Source: Stagonosporopsis chrysanthemi
Lineage: Eukaryota; Ascomycota; Dothideomycetes; Pleosporales; Didymellaceae
Assembly (NCBI GenBank): GCA_022560025.1
Contig: JAFISE010000162.1
Span: forward strand, 1-64,000
Direction: 5' to 3'
DNA: 64,000 nucleotides
Position numbers and translations under genes: made by a program. The notes beneath the pieces were generated by a model. The model saw nothing but the letters and a program-made list of their open reading frames with translations, did not search any database and was not told the DNA's origin. Of the stretch, positions 46,050-58,800 are shown in pieces. The stretch's first letter is position 1. Each line of letters opens with the position of its first letter.

Positions 46050-48307
46050 TCATGTCTCCCAGTCCATCGCATCAAAATTGTGCGAATGGCCCATATTCTC
46101 AATTGATTGCGCAGGCACGTCTGCATCCACGTCATGGTCAGATGCAGACCCCTCAGAAGTTGACGCATCGTCTTGCGTATCGAAGGTAGAGCCTTGTATC
46201 GCCGCGTAATTCCGGGGACTTTGAGGCATGAGTTCGAGAGCTCCGCCTCTCGTCTGTCGGGGGTGCTGTTGCTTTTGAGACGCGTCTGATGAGGCATCCG
46301 AGTCGACCTCGGCATGAAGAATATAGTTCGATGTGTGCGGCTTTTGATTAGCAAGAAATTTGGCAGTCGCGACGGGTGTCTGATGTTCCTCCCATGTGGC
46401 GTGGTAATCTGTCCATTTGCGCCAGTCGTCCGCATGTGTGTAAAGTCTATCGTCGTCAATCTCACTGCCAGCGTCTTCACTGTCCGGCAATTTGTTCTCG
46501 ACAGCGGTGGTCAGGCCAAGGATTTTGCAGAGCGACTCCTCTTCCAATCGACTAGCTTCCTGGTCGAATCTTTCCAGAGTTTGTTTTCGGTGTGAACGGT
46601 CTTGGTCCGGCCCTCCAGACTCGACCCTCATGGACCGGTCTGGGGAATCTTGCTTTACGGGAGTTGCGGGCTCGTCTTCGGAAAACGCTACATCAGAGTC
46701 GTCTGTATCTTCTCCAACCCCAATATCCGAGTGCGGGTTGGATAGCGAGAGGTGCTGCATCGGCAGGGGAGTTCCGTGACGAGCAGCTCTACGTCTGAAG
46801 ACTTCATCTTCTGGATCAGAGGAATGTGCAGCTTCATCCATACCAGCAGCAGGCTGCATCGAAACTACATCGTAAAGGCTTAGGATCTTCTCAGCTTGGT
46901 CCCAGGAGACGTCGCAGCGCTTGATCTTGAATCTGGTAGTGCGCTGCTCGTCAAAGACTCGCAGGTTGCATCGCCGGGCTACTCCAGACCAGCGCGAGCG
47001 ACCGTTTCTCTTCAGTCCAAGAACATCAATCGCAGACAGGACGTCTCTTGTCTTGACGAGAGGCATACCGCCCTTCTTTGTACGGCGACGTTGCGAGCGA
47101 AGACGTGATGTAGCTTGTATGATAGCCGTCTGCATCAAGCGTTTGGTCACAGAAACGACGAGGTTGTGGAAGTCGTTGAACGCTGTCCGCATCATCGAGG
47201 GCTCTGGAACCTGCTCTGAGGCGTACGCAGACCAATGTGGCCAGGGTGAAGGCAGGTCAGGCGAGCGATTCATGAAGAGATGCTTGGACAGCAAGAGCAT
47301 GTTTTCAGCGTGCAGCAAGCTCGCCTGCGGTATGGCTTGTAGTATTTGTGGTTCTATGGGGTTGTCTGGGTGGACGGTGTCTTGTTCGACTTTGTCCAGC
47401 GTAGGTGTCTGCGGCGTAGGTTGGGCTGAGAGGGCGTTTCGTTTGGACGGCTTGTATTCGCAAATGACCTTCTTCTTCAGCTTTGCACAGTTGGTGCAAG
47501 GGACTTGGCGGTCGCAGCGTATCTTGTGATGCTTGCAGCGCACGCAGGAGCTATGCAAAGTCAGTAAGAAGGTCTGGCCTGGATGGACGAGACGTACCCT
47601 GCGCCGCGTGACCCTCCCGTCAGCGGGGTTTCGGGCTCAGCTGGCGTGATGGGCCGACTGGACACGGCTCGAGAGGGACCGTTGATGGCGCTCTCGATTT
47701 CTGCAGCCAGCGGCGGAGACATCAGCCAGTGGTCGCCGTACCGCTGCTGTTCCTCGGCCACCTCCCACTGCTCCTGGTACCAGGCCAGCGCTTCTGCCAT
47801 GACGTCGAGCTCCTCTCTGCACTCGTCGCCGACTTGGACGGCGGCGGGGACGTCGCGCAGGGTCAGGCCCACATCGCCCCTCTTGGTGGATGCCTCGTCC
47901 AGGAGAAGCAGCAGCTCGTGCGTCTCGGGGACGGTCTTGGTGCCGACTGCCTGTGATATGGCGGCGACACTGTCCTTGCCGAGCCGCGAGAGTGCCGCAA
48001 AGAGGCGCGCCTGCTCGTCGCCCGACCACGAGGCGGCGCCATACTGCGTCGTGTACTGGCGACCCTCGAGCGGCTCAAAGCGGGCGGCCACGCGGCGCAC
48101 GTCGTCGTTGAACAGGCTGCGGTAGGCGTCGTTGTACTTGCCCTCGAGGTAGTACTTGCGGACGCGCGACGGCTCTATCGACTCGATGCGGCGACGCTTG
48201 CGCGGGGTGCCAGGCGTGTGCGAGTGCGGGCGCGACGATGGGCGAGACGGGCGTGGTGTTTCGTCGCCGCTCGACAGCTCTTGCGCGGACCCGTCTCCCG
48301 AGCTCAT
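46050..48307 (-). CDS. Rrn5-like RNA polymerase I factor with SANT domain and Zn2Cys6 cluster
   Basis: Exon 1 48307-47598 and exon 2 47550-46050 join over a 47-nt intron (donor GTACGT, branch TACTGAC, acceptor CATAG) to 736 aa. The second exon has no ATG of its own before its zinc cluster, so the two parts are one gene. The N-terminal region reads [18 protein letters not shown] and then a SANT/Myb-like helix set [20 protein letters not shown], as in Rrn5, a subunit of the upstream activation factor for rDNA. A complete Zn2Cys6 cluster starts right at the exon junction: C239-x2-C242-x6-C249-x5-C255-x2-C258-x8-C267. Next comes a helical segment with a [16 protein letters not shown] end, like a histone fold (inference), then an acidic disordered tail. 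An in-frame ATG at 48394 would add 29 residues. Shares a short promoter with the divergent helicase gene. Confidence 0.75.
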
Positions 48308-48526
48308 CGTGGTTGCCGGGTGGTGGCTGCTGCCCGGTGCAGGCGGCCACGGCGAGTGCTGGACGTCGAGGCACGCAGCTGCGGAGGTCCGCAACTTTTT
48401 TGTGGGGCCGCCATGGTGGACCCCCGGCTGCCCATGTTAAACATGCCCATCGCTGAATCAGTGCCGTCATCGAGCGCTGCAGTAGCAGTCAGCGTTTCGC
48501 GACGCACCTTGCCCGGCAGCAGCTTC

Positions 48527-50580
48527 ATGTTTCGCGTCCTCGGCCACGCGCTGAGACACGGCAGGCTGCCCGTCCTCGTGTCTGTCCGCGTTGCCCTCAG
48601 ATGCGCGTCACGAGCGCGCAGACTGCCCACAGCTCCTCCGCCGCCGTTGCCCCCGGCCATTGCGGCGCCAGCCAAGATACAGCTGCGCGAGTACCAGGAA
48701 GAATGCATCCAGGCAGTCCTCTCCTACCTCCACGCAGGCCATAAGCGCCTCGGTGTGTCTCTGGCCACCGGCTCCGGCAAGACGGTCATCTTCACCCACC
48801 TGATCGACCGCATAGCGCCCGTTGGCCATGCATCCCAGACCCTCATCCTCGCCCACCGCCGCGAGCTGGTAGAGCAGGCTGCGCGCCACTGCACCCTCGC
48901 CTATCCAGGCAAGCGTGTCGAAATCGAGATGGGCAACAACAGCGCCTCTGGTGCTGCAGACATCACCATCGCCTCCGTTCAGAGCATCACTTCTGGCGAC
49001 CGCCTGAACAAGTTCGACCCGTCACGCTTCAAGCTCGTGCTGGTAGACGAGGCACACCACATTGTCAGCCCCACCTACCTTCAAGTGTTGGAGCACTTTG
49101 GTCTGCGGCACCCTGCTGCTGACTGGAGCAGGAGCCAAGTGCCTGCCTTGGTTGGTGTGTCGGCCACTTTCTCGCGCTTCGATGGCAGGAGGCTGGGTTC
49201 AGTCATCGACCACATTGTTTACCATCGGTGCGTCTAGCTCATAGCTTTGCTAGAAAGTGACTGACATACAACAGTGACTATGTCGACATGATTGAGGAGA
49301 ACTGGCTCTCCAATGTCGTCTTTACCACCGTCGAGATGAAAACTGATTTGACCAAGGTCGGCTCTGCCGCCAATGGCGATTTCCAGACCGCTGCGCTGTC
49401 CAAAGCCATCAACACTAACCAAACCAACGAGCTTGTTGTGAAGACATGGTCGGTCAAAGCCAACGGCCGCAAATCGACGCTGATCTTCTGCGTCGATCTC
49501 AGCCATGTCACCAATTTGACCACTCGATTTCGCGAATATGGCATTGACGCGCAACTTGTCACCGGTGATACACCCACAAAAATCCGCAGCGCCAGAATAG
49601 ACTCGTTTCGAAATGGAGAGTTCCCAGTATTACTCAACTGTGGAGTTTTTACCGAGGGCACTGACATCCCAAATATCGACTGCGTGCTACTGGCCCGACC
49701 GACCAAGTCACGTAATCTACTGGTGCAGATGATCGGCCGAGGCATGCGCCTGCACAAGGGCAAGGAGAATTGTCACATCATAGACATGGTCGCAGCCCTG
49801 AGTACAGGTGTCGTGTCCACCCCTACCCTGTTTGGACTCGACCCTGGCGAGATTGTCGAGAAAGCAGATGCCAAAAGCATGACGGAATTGAAGGAAACAA
49901 AGGAGGTTGAGAACCAGCGCCAGCAAGAAGCCTCCGCCCTGGAACACCGTACGCTCTCGACCAAGCTACCCGGCACCATCAGCTTCACCGACTACGACTC
50001 GGTTCATGATCTCATCGCCGACACCTCTGGTGATCAGTTTATTCGCAATCTGAGTCAATACGCATGGGTTGGTGCTGGCGAAGGAAAGTTCATTCTCACT
50101 ACCAACAGCGGCAACTACATCATCATTGAGCCATCTGATAAGGATGAAGGTTATTTCAGGGCCAAGTATTACCGCAGACTACCTCGAGCGGAGACCATCA
50201 AGAGCCCATACGCGGCCCCACGAACCATCGCAGAGGGAGAGTCTTTTGAACACGTCGTGCATGCTGCCGATACATTTGCAAAAGATGTATTTGAGCACAT
50301 CTGGATTGCGAAGAATATGCCATGGCGCCGCAGCCCTGCGTCGCAAGCCCAGATCGACTTCCTGAACAAGACACGGCCCAAGGAAGACCAGCTGAGCCCT
50401 CTCGATGTAACAAAAGGCAAGGCAGGCGATATGATCACGAGGCTGAAGCATGGAGCCAAAGGGCGGTACGCCCGAGCTTCCTCTAAGCTGAGGAATGAGG
50501 TGCGAACGAAGCAACGCGCCCAAACCCTGCATGAGAAGCTGTCCGGCCAGGTACAGGTGGGACCGTTGACCCACATGTGA
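48527..50580 (+). CDS. IRC3: IRC3-like mitochondrial DEAH-box helicase
   Basis: Exons 48527-49227 and 49275-50580 (47-nt intron, branch CTGAC) encode 668 aa. Superfamily 2 motifs in order: ATGSGKT (80-86), DEAH (174-177), SATF (212-215), [11 protein letters not shown] (motif IV), [11 protein letters not shown] (V), [12 protein letters not shown] (VI), then a C-terminal extension. Yeast Irc3 is a double-stranded-DNA-dependent helicase needed for mitochondrial DNA stability. The start at 48527 gives an ideal mitochondrial presequence ([20 protein letters not shown], Arg-rich, no acidic residues). An upstream in-frame ATG at 48413 has a perfect GCCGCCATGG context and would add 38 residues that hide the presequence. 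Divergent from the Rrn5-like gene. Confidence 0.88.
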
Positions 50581-50664
50581 ATTGCTGTCGCCGTACTACT
50601 AACGCCGAGCCTGCCCGAGAATTGAACAACGCAAGTCGTGCTGTGGTAGCATGTTTGACCATAG

Positions 50665-50740
50665 TGCTGTTCAGTTGCTGTTCAGTTGCCGTTCAGTTGC
50701 TGTTCAGTTGCCGTTCAGTTGCTGTTCAGTTGCCGAACAG
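50665..50740. repeat. 11-bp minisatellite, about 6.5 copies
   Basis: Units TGCTGTTCAGT and TGCCGTTCAGT run from 50665 to 50730, mostly alternating, and break down in TGCCGAACAG. It begins 85 bp after the helicase stop codon, so it probably lies in the 3' untranslated region or just beyond. Confidence 0.9.
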
Positions 50741-51784
50741 ACTTGCATGGTGCCGATATCACGGTACCTCCCGCGCACGGATGTTGTCGTTCGGTCGTTC
50801 AGGCACCCGCGGAGAAACACCAAAGTCCAACGCAACTTCACCTCTCCACCGTCGTCCCACGCCGTATCAAGTCGCATATGGTCCAGACGATCTCAGTCTC
50901 GACTCCCAAAGTCTACAACATCATAGTGGGCACGTGCAAGGCTTCTCCGTGGCATGGAGCATCGTCAATCCCATCGACGGCCGCGAGGGACGCGCCAGCT
51001 CCATAGAGCACGATGATCAGACGACAGTCGCACAACCGCTTCGCACCATAAGCGCTAGCACGAAGGGACGATTATCTCTCGCGGTGTGTCGAAAGCAACA
51101 ACGGAGGCTATATTGATTCTTGTGAGCTTTGAGATCAGACTTCTTACGGTTCAAATATCTCCGCTGGATACACAGAAATGCTGAGATCGTACCAAAGAGA
51201 TCCGTGCCCCCCCCCCCCCCCCCACATGGTGCTGAAGTTGAGGTACAATCGACTCGCTTGGCGGCTGGCAAAGACGCCACACAGTCGGGCGCTAAACCTG
51301 AAACAGTCCCAAAGATAAGGGTGCATATCAACCAGCGATCAGCACAGATTTGCATTTCTCCAGGTTTTGCTATCTAACACAATGACGGCATGCGGGATAT
51401 GACAATTCGATTTGTGCCCGCGAATACTTGCTGCCGCGATACTGGGCCTACCTGTGGCTTCTCCGCGATCTCGGGTGCTACAGGAGATGTTTGCGCAATG
51501 ACGAGAGCCAGTGTGTCTAGTCTTACGGTAGGGCGATCTGACTAGACTGTGCGCCTTTGGCATCGGTGCTCTCGGTCCAGCTCTATTTGTTACATTTGCC
51601 TCAATACTATTCGACGTCGAACCTCTCCCTCGTCTTCCGTCACTTCTCTGCTATCATTATAGGCGTGCGAGCGTCCGATCATCAGGCTTTGTGGTGTGCA
51701 CAGCATTCCATCATATACCTTGTGCTTCAATTTTTAGCCCTATACCCAATACTTTGTCTTACCTTCCGTACGCAGCAGCCCATC
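50741..51784. promoter_or_regulatory. Intergenic and upstream region of nitrate reductase
   Basis: No gene supported. A perfect NirA/NIT4-type site in reverse orientation (CCGCGGAG = CTCCGCGG) is at 50807-50814, 971 bp before the ATG. GATA-type sites (YTATCD) are at 51371-51374 and 51652-51655. A run of 17 C is at 51207-51223. The frames at 50577-51116 and 51129-51377 run through simple repeats and are not genes. Confidence 0.5.
51207..51223. repeat. Homopolymer (C)17
   Basis: Seventeen consecutive C followed by ACATGG, about 560 bp upstream of the nitrate reductase start. The length may be imprecise in assembly. Confidence 0.9.
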
Positions 51785-54576
51785 ATGAGCACCGCAGCAC
51801 AAAAAGCTGGAGTTCCTCTTCCTCCGCCAACAGAAGTTCAGCCAAAAGTACAGGCAGCATCAGTACCTGTACAGTTACCACCAACTCCACCAGAAACAGA
51901 CTTCGACAGCGATGACAGCAAGTCGACCACCTCCACAACCCCGACGGAACTTGACGTCCCGTTACCTCCACCTTCAAAGGAGCAGCAGGTCCTGGACGTC
52001 GACAAGCCAACACCCGATGCACATGTGCCAAGAGATCCAAGACTGATTCGTTTGACGGGCGTGCATCCCTTTAATGTCGAGGCTCCACTTAGCGACCTGT
52101 ACAACGAAGGCTTTCTCACAAGTCCTGACCTATTTTACGTTCGAAACCATGGTGCTGTACCCGAAGTTCAGGATTCAGAGTGTCTGGACTGGGAATTCTC
52201 AGTCGAAGGGTATGCATGCATTGCCACGTTCACCACATGTTCCTAACAGCTTCCAGTCTTGTCCAGAATCCTTTGAAGATCACATTGCGTGATCTCTTGC
52301 AAGAGTATGAGAATGTCACATATCCTATCACTCTGGTGTGTGCAGGAAATCGGCGGAAAGAGCAGAATGTGGTGCGAAAGAGCAAAGGCTTTTCGTGGGG
52401 TCCAGCAGGTGTGTCCACCGCACTCTTCACAGGTGTTGTCCTGAGAGATGTCATCGAGCGTGCAAAGCCTCTTCGAAGGGCAAAGTACGTGTGTATGGAG
52501 GGTGCGGACAAGCTTGTGAGTAAAATCCCCCATTGACCTTATTTTCCACTAACGATTACACAGCCCAATGGTTACTATGGCACATCGGTCAAACTGAATT
52601 GGGTCATGGATCCCAACAGAGGCATCATGCTCGCTCACAAGATGAACGGCGAGTCGCTAACGCCAGATCACGGAAAGCCACTGCGAGTAGTGATTCCCGG
52701 ACAGATCGGCGGACGCAGTGTCAAGTGGATCAAGAGATTAATTGTCACAGCCGAACCCAGCGACAACTGGTATCACATCTACGATAACCGAGTACTGCCC
52801 ACCATGGTAGACCCAGATGAATCAGCAAAGAACCCGAAATGGTGGATGGATGAACGCTATGCTATCTATGACCTATCACCCAACGCCGCTATTGCTTTCC
52901 CTGCGCATGAGGAAAAGGTCGAGATAGCCTCCGCTGCAGAGACCTACAATGTTCGCGGATATGCCTACAGCGGTGGTGGCCGCCGTGTTACTCGCTGCGA
53001 AGTGTCCCTGGACAAAGGCAAGACATGGCGGCTCGCCAACATCGAGTACGCTGAAGACCGCTACCGGGCATATGAGGATAAGAACCTTTATGGTGGACGG
53101 CTCGATATGGACTGGCGAGAGACTTCCTTCTGCTGGTGCTTCTGGAACCTCGACATTGCCACAGATGAACTTAAGGATGCAAGCGATATTCTTGTCAGAG
53201 CTATGGACGAAGCCATGTGTATCATGCCGCGCGACATGTACTGGAGCGTTCTTGGTATGATGAACAATCCCTGGTACCGTATCGCTATCTACAACGAACA
53301 CGGCAACCTCCGCTTCGAGCACCCTACACAGCCCGCACTTATGCCCGGTGGCTGGATGGAACGCGTCAAGAAATCTGGAGGAAACCTGACCAACGGTCAC
53401 TGGGGGGAGACCATTGCTGGTGAAGAACCCGAGTCGGCTGCTATTGAAGAGATCAAGGAAATTAAGATGACCAGGGACGGTGTTGACAGGATCATCGAAC
53501 TCGACGAACTGAAGCAGCACGAAAAAGCAGACAGCCCTTGGTTTGTAGTCAACGGCGAAGTCTACGACGGCACGCCCTTCCTCGAAGGTCATCCCGGCGG
53601 CGCCCAAAGTATCGTCAGCGCCGCTGCGCTCGACGCCACCGACGAATTCATGGCCATCCACAGCGAAACCGCCAAAGCCATGATGCCCGACTACCACATC
53701 GGGCGGCTATCCCCCTCAGCCCTCAAAACCCTCTCAGCCGGCGAACCAACCCAAGAATCCACCTCCCCACGCCCCGTCTTCCTCGACCCCCGCATCTGGC
53801 AGAAAGCCCTGCTGCACTCTAAGAAAACCGTTTCGTGGGATACCCGCATCTTCACATTCAAACTCGACCACGACGCCCAAACCCTCGGGCTGCCCACGGG
53901 CCAGCACCTGATGATCCGGCTGCGCGACCCCGCGACCCGCGAGGCCATTATCCGCTCCTACACCCCGATCTCCGCAACCAGCAAACAAGGCTACGTCGAC
54001 ATCCTGATCAAGGTGTACGCCGACGTCCCCGCGTCTGCCTCCGCGCCCGCCAGAGCAGGCGGCAGGATGACCAAAGCGCTCGACGCGATCCCCACGGGCC
54101 ACTGGGTCGACGTCAAGGGCCCGATTGGCAAGTTCGAGTACCTGGGCAGGGGAGCGTGCGCGATCAATGGGCATGAGCGCCGCGTGAGCAGGTTTGTGAT
54201 GGTGTGCGGCGGGTCTGGCATCACACCTATCTTCCAGGTGTTGCGCGCCGTGATGCAGGATAGGGATGATAAGACGGTCTGCACACTGTTGAATGGGAAT
54301 AGGCTGGAAGAGGATATTCTGTGTAAAGAAGAGCTGGACGCTTTCCAGAGCGCGGATAGGGAGAGGTGCGAGATTGTGTATACCTTGACGCAGGCGACGG
54401 ATAAGTGGCAGGGGCAGAGGGGCAGGATTTCCGGGCCCTTGTTGGAGACGTACTGTCAGATGCCGGCGAAGGGGGAGACGATGGTGCTTGTTTGTGGGCC
54501 TGAGGCGTTGGAGAAGAGTGTGAAGAGTTGGTTGGTTGGGGCTGGGTGGGATGAGACTGATTTGTTGTTCTTCTAG
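51785..54576 (+). CDS. niaD: Assimilatory nitrate reductase [NAD(P)H]
   Basis: Exons 51785-52209, 52257-52515 and 52564-54576 (introns of 47 and 48 nt, both with CTAAC branches) give 898 aa. It reduces nitrate to nitrite in the cytosol. Domains: a Pro/Ser-rich N-terminus; molybdenum-cofactor domain with ligand C170 in TLVCAGNRRKEQN; dimerisation domain from about 300; cytochrome b5 with heme ligands H571 (HPGG) and H594; FAD domain with RSYTPIS at about 692; NAD(P) domain with CGGSGITP at about 776 and CGP near 872; the end is DLLFF. The length and order fit the family. The start codon follows a CCATC context; upstream in-frame sequence is not conserved-looking. It is followed on the same strand by nitrite reductase. 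Confidence 0.97.
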
Positions 54577-55232
54577 TAAAGGTATTTTCGCTGGACTCAG
54601 TGGTGTAGTATGGCGTTTTCAGTCATCGTCATGATGAGGTTTGGGCACATGAAGACGAGAAGGCGTTAACTTGGGATGCATTGGTGTTTTAGTCCAAATT
54701 TCTATCAAAGACTACAATGCGTATAGAAATCGTCTGTATGTCTCTGATAGTTGCACATCACCACCGAACCTTTCGCATGAAGACGCCATAATTTACTTGA
54801 AGCTAAGAAGCCATAATTAGGCGAAAGGTTTCTTCTTTCTAGAAACGACAACAAAAGAGTCTGTTAACGATTTCCTCCAAAACACAGAACTATACAAGAA
54901 AGCGTTTCCGTCCACAATATCTCAACGTATAGTAGCCCAACAGAGCCTAGCTCAGATTCCGCCCATCTCAGGGTTCACAGCCTTGAACAGCTACAACACG
55001 CCCAGCACTCACTAACAACTCTCATGCCTCTATCACTCACCCGCAGTCTACATCATAGTCCTGTACAATGACACACGGAGAAACCCAACGCAGCATCCCA
55101 GATCTCCGGCCCACGACTGTCGAGGTCGTGTCGTTATCAGGCCCACGCGCTTGGCTCCACCAAAACGCCGCGTTCTTATCAGAAGCCACGTCCGTGCACG
55201 CCCCACCACCGCACCCGCCGCTTGAACTGCGT

Positions 55233-55240
55233 CTCCGTGG
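55233..55240 (+). promoter_or_regulatory. NirA/NIT4-type site CTCCGTGG
   Basis: Exact match to the NirA consensus CTCCGHGG, 656 bp upstream of the nitrite reductase ATG. Confidence 0.55.
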
Positions 55241-55592
55241 AAATCTGGTTGCGTTTCTGTACCCGTTCCTAAATGCCCGAGCACACGCTTTGCCGTTGGT
55301 GCGTCGCCCAACATCCAGGACGCTACGCGGCTCGCAATCGCAATCAGCGGCGTTGTGATTCGGCGCTCAGAGGCCTGGTATCACGCCTCTGACGCCTGGC
55401 CCCTGCTCGCAGCGAACGCAACATTTCCGGCGCCGCGGGGTCTTACACAAGGCGGCGCTGATTGGCAGATAGAAACTCTATCGTCTGGGCGCCACGAGCG
55501 TCGTGCGCGCCGCGGAACTGGCGTTGTTGAAGGGAGGCGCGTGTGAGGTGATGCGATGGCAGATGCTGGGTTGATCTACGGGTGAAGTCGTG

Positions 55593-55600
55593 CCACGGAG
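55593..55600 (-). promoter_or_regulatory. NirA/NIT4-type site, reverse orientation
   Basis: CCACGGAG, the complement of CTCCGTGG, 296 bp upstream of the nitrite reductase ATG and about 35 bp from a GATA site at 55634. Confidence 0.6.
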
Positions 55601-55895
55601 TTGTTTGAGCTGAGTATCTGGTGTGCTTCGGCCTATCAGAGGCGTTGTGTTGGGGTATTACAATGCAAGCGCTGGTTAGGCCGTGGAGGGGAGGGATATG
55701 TCTTTCAGTGCTGGACTTTCTGTGCTTCTTCAGTCCTTTTTCTGAGTTACCATATACCCATTGAGTGCTTGGGGCTTTCCGTTTGAGTTGTATGCTTTGT
55801 GTTAGATATACTTGAATCAGCGTAGCTTCCAGGCCTGGTTGCTGCGACCTTCGATACCCAGCTCGGCAGAGCATTGCATATCCATACAAGCCAAG

Positions 55896-58800
55896 ATGGC
55901 GGAGGCAGAAACAGTCCCGATCGTCACACAGGGCCTTGATCCCAAGTCCGGGGCTTCACATTCGGAATCAGAGTCGCCGGTTCACGGGACATGGGGGTCG
56001 AAAGATGGCAATATCTCGAACAGCGAGTGGAATGACCCGGAGGCAAACAAGCTGCCCGAGAAGGTGGAGGAGCTGGAAAAGAAGGGAGAGCTCGGGGATA
56101 CACCGCTGCAAGCGAGGAAAAAGGTTGTTGTGGTTGGATTGGGAATGGTTGGCATTGCATTCATGTGAGTATTGCGGTGGGAAGGTTGCCAGTAACGAAG
56201 CAACTGACAAGAATGCAGTGAGAAACTCATGAAGTACGATGTCAGGCGGAGAGAATACGACATCATTGTCATCGGCGAAGAACCACATTTGGCCTACAAC
56301 CGAGTGGGATTGACAAGTTTCTTTCAACACAGACAGGTTGAGAACCTGTATCTGAACCCGAAGGAGTGGTATTCATCTATGCCCGAAGGCTCGCTCAACT
56401 ACCACCTCAACACGCTTGTGACCGAAATCGACTCGACAAGCAAGAATGTCAAGACGTCATCCGGCGAAACAGTACCGTACGACATCCTCGTCCTCGCGAC
56501 AGGCTCTGACGCCCTACTTCCCCGCCACACACCCGGACATGACGCGGAGGGAGTCTTTGTATACCGCACCATCGACGACTTGCAGCGCCTGATCGAATTC
56601 TCCGCGACACGCAAAGGAACGAACGGCGCCGTCGTTGGCGGCGGACTGCTCGGTCTCGAAGCCGCGCACGCCATGATGGATCTTGAAAACTTTACACAAG
56701 TCAAGCTCATCGAGCGGAATCGATGGGTGCTCTCGCGCCAGCTGGACAGCGATGCAGGATCCATGGTCGTGGAGCAGGTGCGTGCAATGGGACTGGACGT
56801 CATGCTTAGCAAGCGCGTTGGCAAGATCTTGACGAACGAGAAGAACGCCGTACGAGGTGTTGTGTTTGAGGACGGAGAGGAGATGGAGTGTTCGTGCATC
56901 TGCTTTGCGATCGGGATCAAAGCGCGTGACGAGCTTGCGCGGAAAGCCTCGATCAAGTGTGCTGATCGCGGGGGCGGTATCATCGTCAATAACGACCTGT
57001 CGACGTCGACGTCCGATATCTACGCTATTGGCGAGTGCGCGAGCTGGGAGAATCAGACGTTTGGGCTCATTGCGCCGGGTGTCGAAATGGCCGACGTTCT
57101 CGCATTCAACCTTACGCAAGCGAAAGCACATGCGCCACGCAAGTTCAAGCGTCCGGATCTCAGCACCAAGCTTAAGCTACTCGGTGTCGAGGTTGCAAGC
57201 TTTGGCGACTTCTTTGCAGACCGTGATGGACCCAAGGATATGCCGGGGCGCCAGAAGCCGGAGAAGAAAGAGGTGGATAAAGTCAAGAACCTCACAAGCG
57301 GGCCTGCAGCACCACCAGTCAAGGCACTCACGTACAAAGATCCGTTCCAGCAAGTGTACAAGAAGTACCTATTCACCATGGACGGCAAGTATCTGCTGGG
57401 CGGTATGATGATAGGTGACACAAAAGACTACATCAAACTGGTGCCCTTGGTCAAGAACCAGAAGCCACTGGAAATGCCGCCAGCTGAGCTGATCATTGGA
57501 GCCTCTAAGGGCGAAGACGATGGCTCCGACCTATCTGGCGACACCCAGATCTGCTCCTGCCACAATGTCACCAAGGATGACGTGGTCAATGCCGTCAAAG
57601 ATGGGACCTGTAAATCCATTGGGGATGTCAAGTCTTGCACAAAAGCGGGCACGGGGTGCGGAGGATGTATGCCACTCGTGCAGACTATTTTCAACAAGAC
57701 GATGGCATCCATGGGCAACGAGGTCAAGAACCATTTGTGCCCGCATTTCGAATACTCGCGCGCGGATCTGTTCAACATCATCTACGTCAAGAACTTGAAG
57801 GACTTTGACGCCGTAATGAAAGAGTGCGGTCGCGAGCCAGAGTCTGCCGGTTGCGAGGCATGCAAGCCCGCGATTGGGTCCATCATTGCTTCACTCTTCA
57901 ACAAGCATTTGCTTGATGTTGAGAGGCGAGGTCTGCAAGAGACAAACGACAGGTTCTTGGCTAACATCCAGCGCAACGGCACGTTCTCGGTTGTGCCGCG
58001 CGTTTCTGGTGGAGAGATTACGCCTGAAAAGCTCATAATCATCGGGACGGTGGCGAAGAAGTACAACTTGTACACAAAGATCACCGGTGGTCAGCGTATC
58101 GACCTGTTCGGTGCCAGGAAACAAGATCTGCCTGACATTTGGCAAGAGCTAATTGATGGCGGAATGGAGTCTGGACACGCTTACGCCAAGTCGCTGCGCA
58201 CAGTCAAGTCGTGCGTCGGGACGACTTGGTGTCGCTTCGGCATCGGTGACAGTGTCGGCATGGCGGTGCGCCTGGAGGAGCGCTACAAGTCCATCCGCGG
58301 TCCTCACAAGATCAAGGGTGGTGTATCGGGCTGCGTGCGCGAGTGTGCGGAAGCACAGAACAAGGACTTTGGTCTCATCGCCACGGAGAAGGGCTTCAAT
58401 ATCTTCGTTGGTGGTAACGGCGGCGCGAAGCCCCGTCATTCGGAACTCCTCGCCAAAGACGTACCACCGGACGATGTGGTGCCTATTCTCGACCGCTACC
58501 TCTCTTTCTACATCCGCACAGCTGATAAGCTCCAACGTACGGCGCGCTGGATGGAGAATCTGCCCGGTGGCATCAAGTACCTTCAAGAAGTGATCTTGGA
58601 AGACAAGCTCGGGATCTGCGCCGACCTCGAAAAGCAGATGGAAGACCTCGTCGGCTCCTTCTTCTGCGAATGGACCGAAGTCCTCAAAGATCCGAAGAAA
58701 AAGGCCTGGTTCAACCAGTTCGCCAACACATCCGAGAACATTATCGACACCATCGAGCCCACCCAGGAACGTGGGCAAGAGCGCCCCTCATACTGGCCCA

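Larger units (their letters stand above)
54577..55895 (+). promoter_or_regulatory. Promoter region of nitrite reductase with NirA and GATA sites
   Basis: 1.3 kb between nitrate and nitrite reductase genes, no convincing gene. It holds two perfect CTCCGHGG sites (55233-55240 forward, 55593-55600 reverse) and several HGATAR sites: 55135, 55177, 55468, 55479 and 55634 (first base of GATA/TATC). In Aspergillus and Neurospora, NirA/NIT4 and AreA/NIT2 bind such sites to give nitrate induction and ammonium repression; the same control is inferred here. Confidence 0.65.

Noticed and set aside
47551..47558. A separate zinc-cluster gene starting at the beginning of exon 2
   Set aside because: The apparent start is TTG, not ATG, and lies in the intron. 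Splicing to the upstream exon keeps the frame and the cluster.
50577..51116. A 179-codon frame after the helicase
   Set aside because: It includes the 11-bp minisatellite and has no domain; parallel frames read the same repeat.
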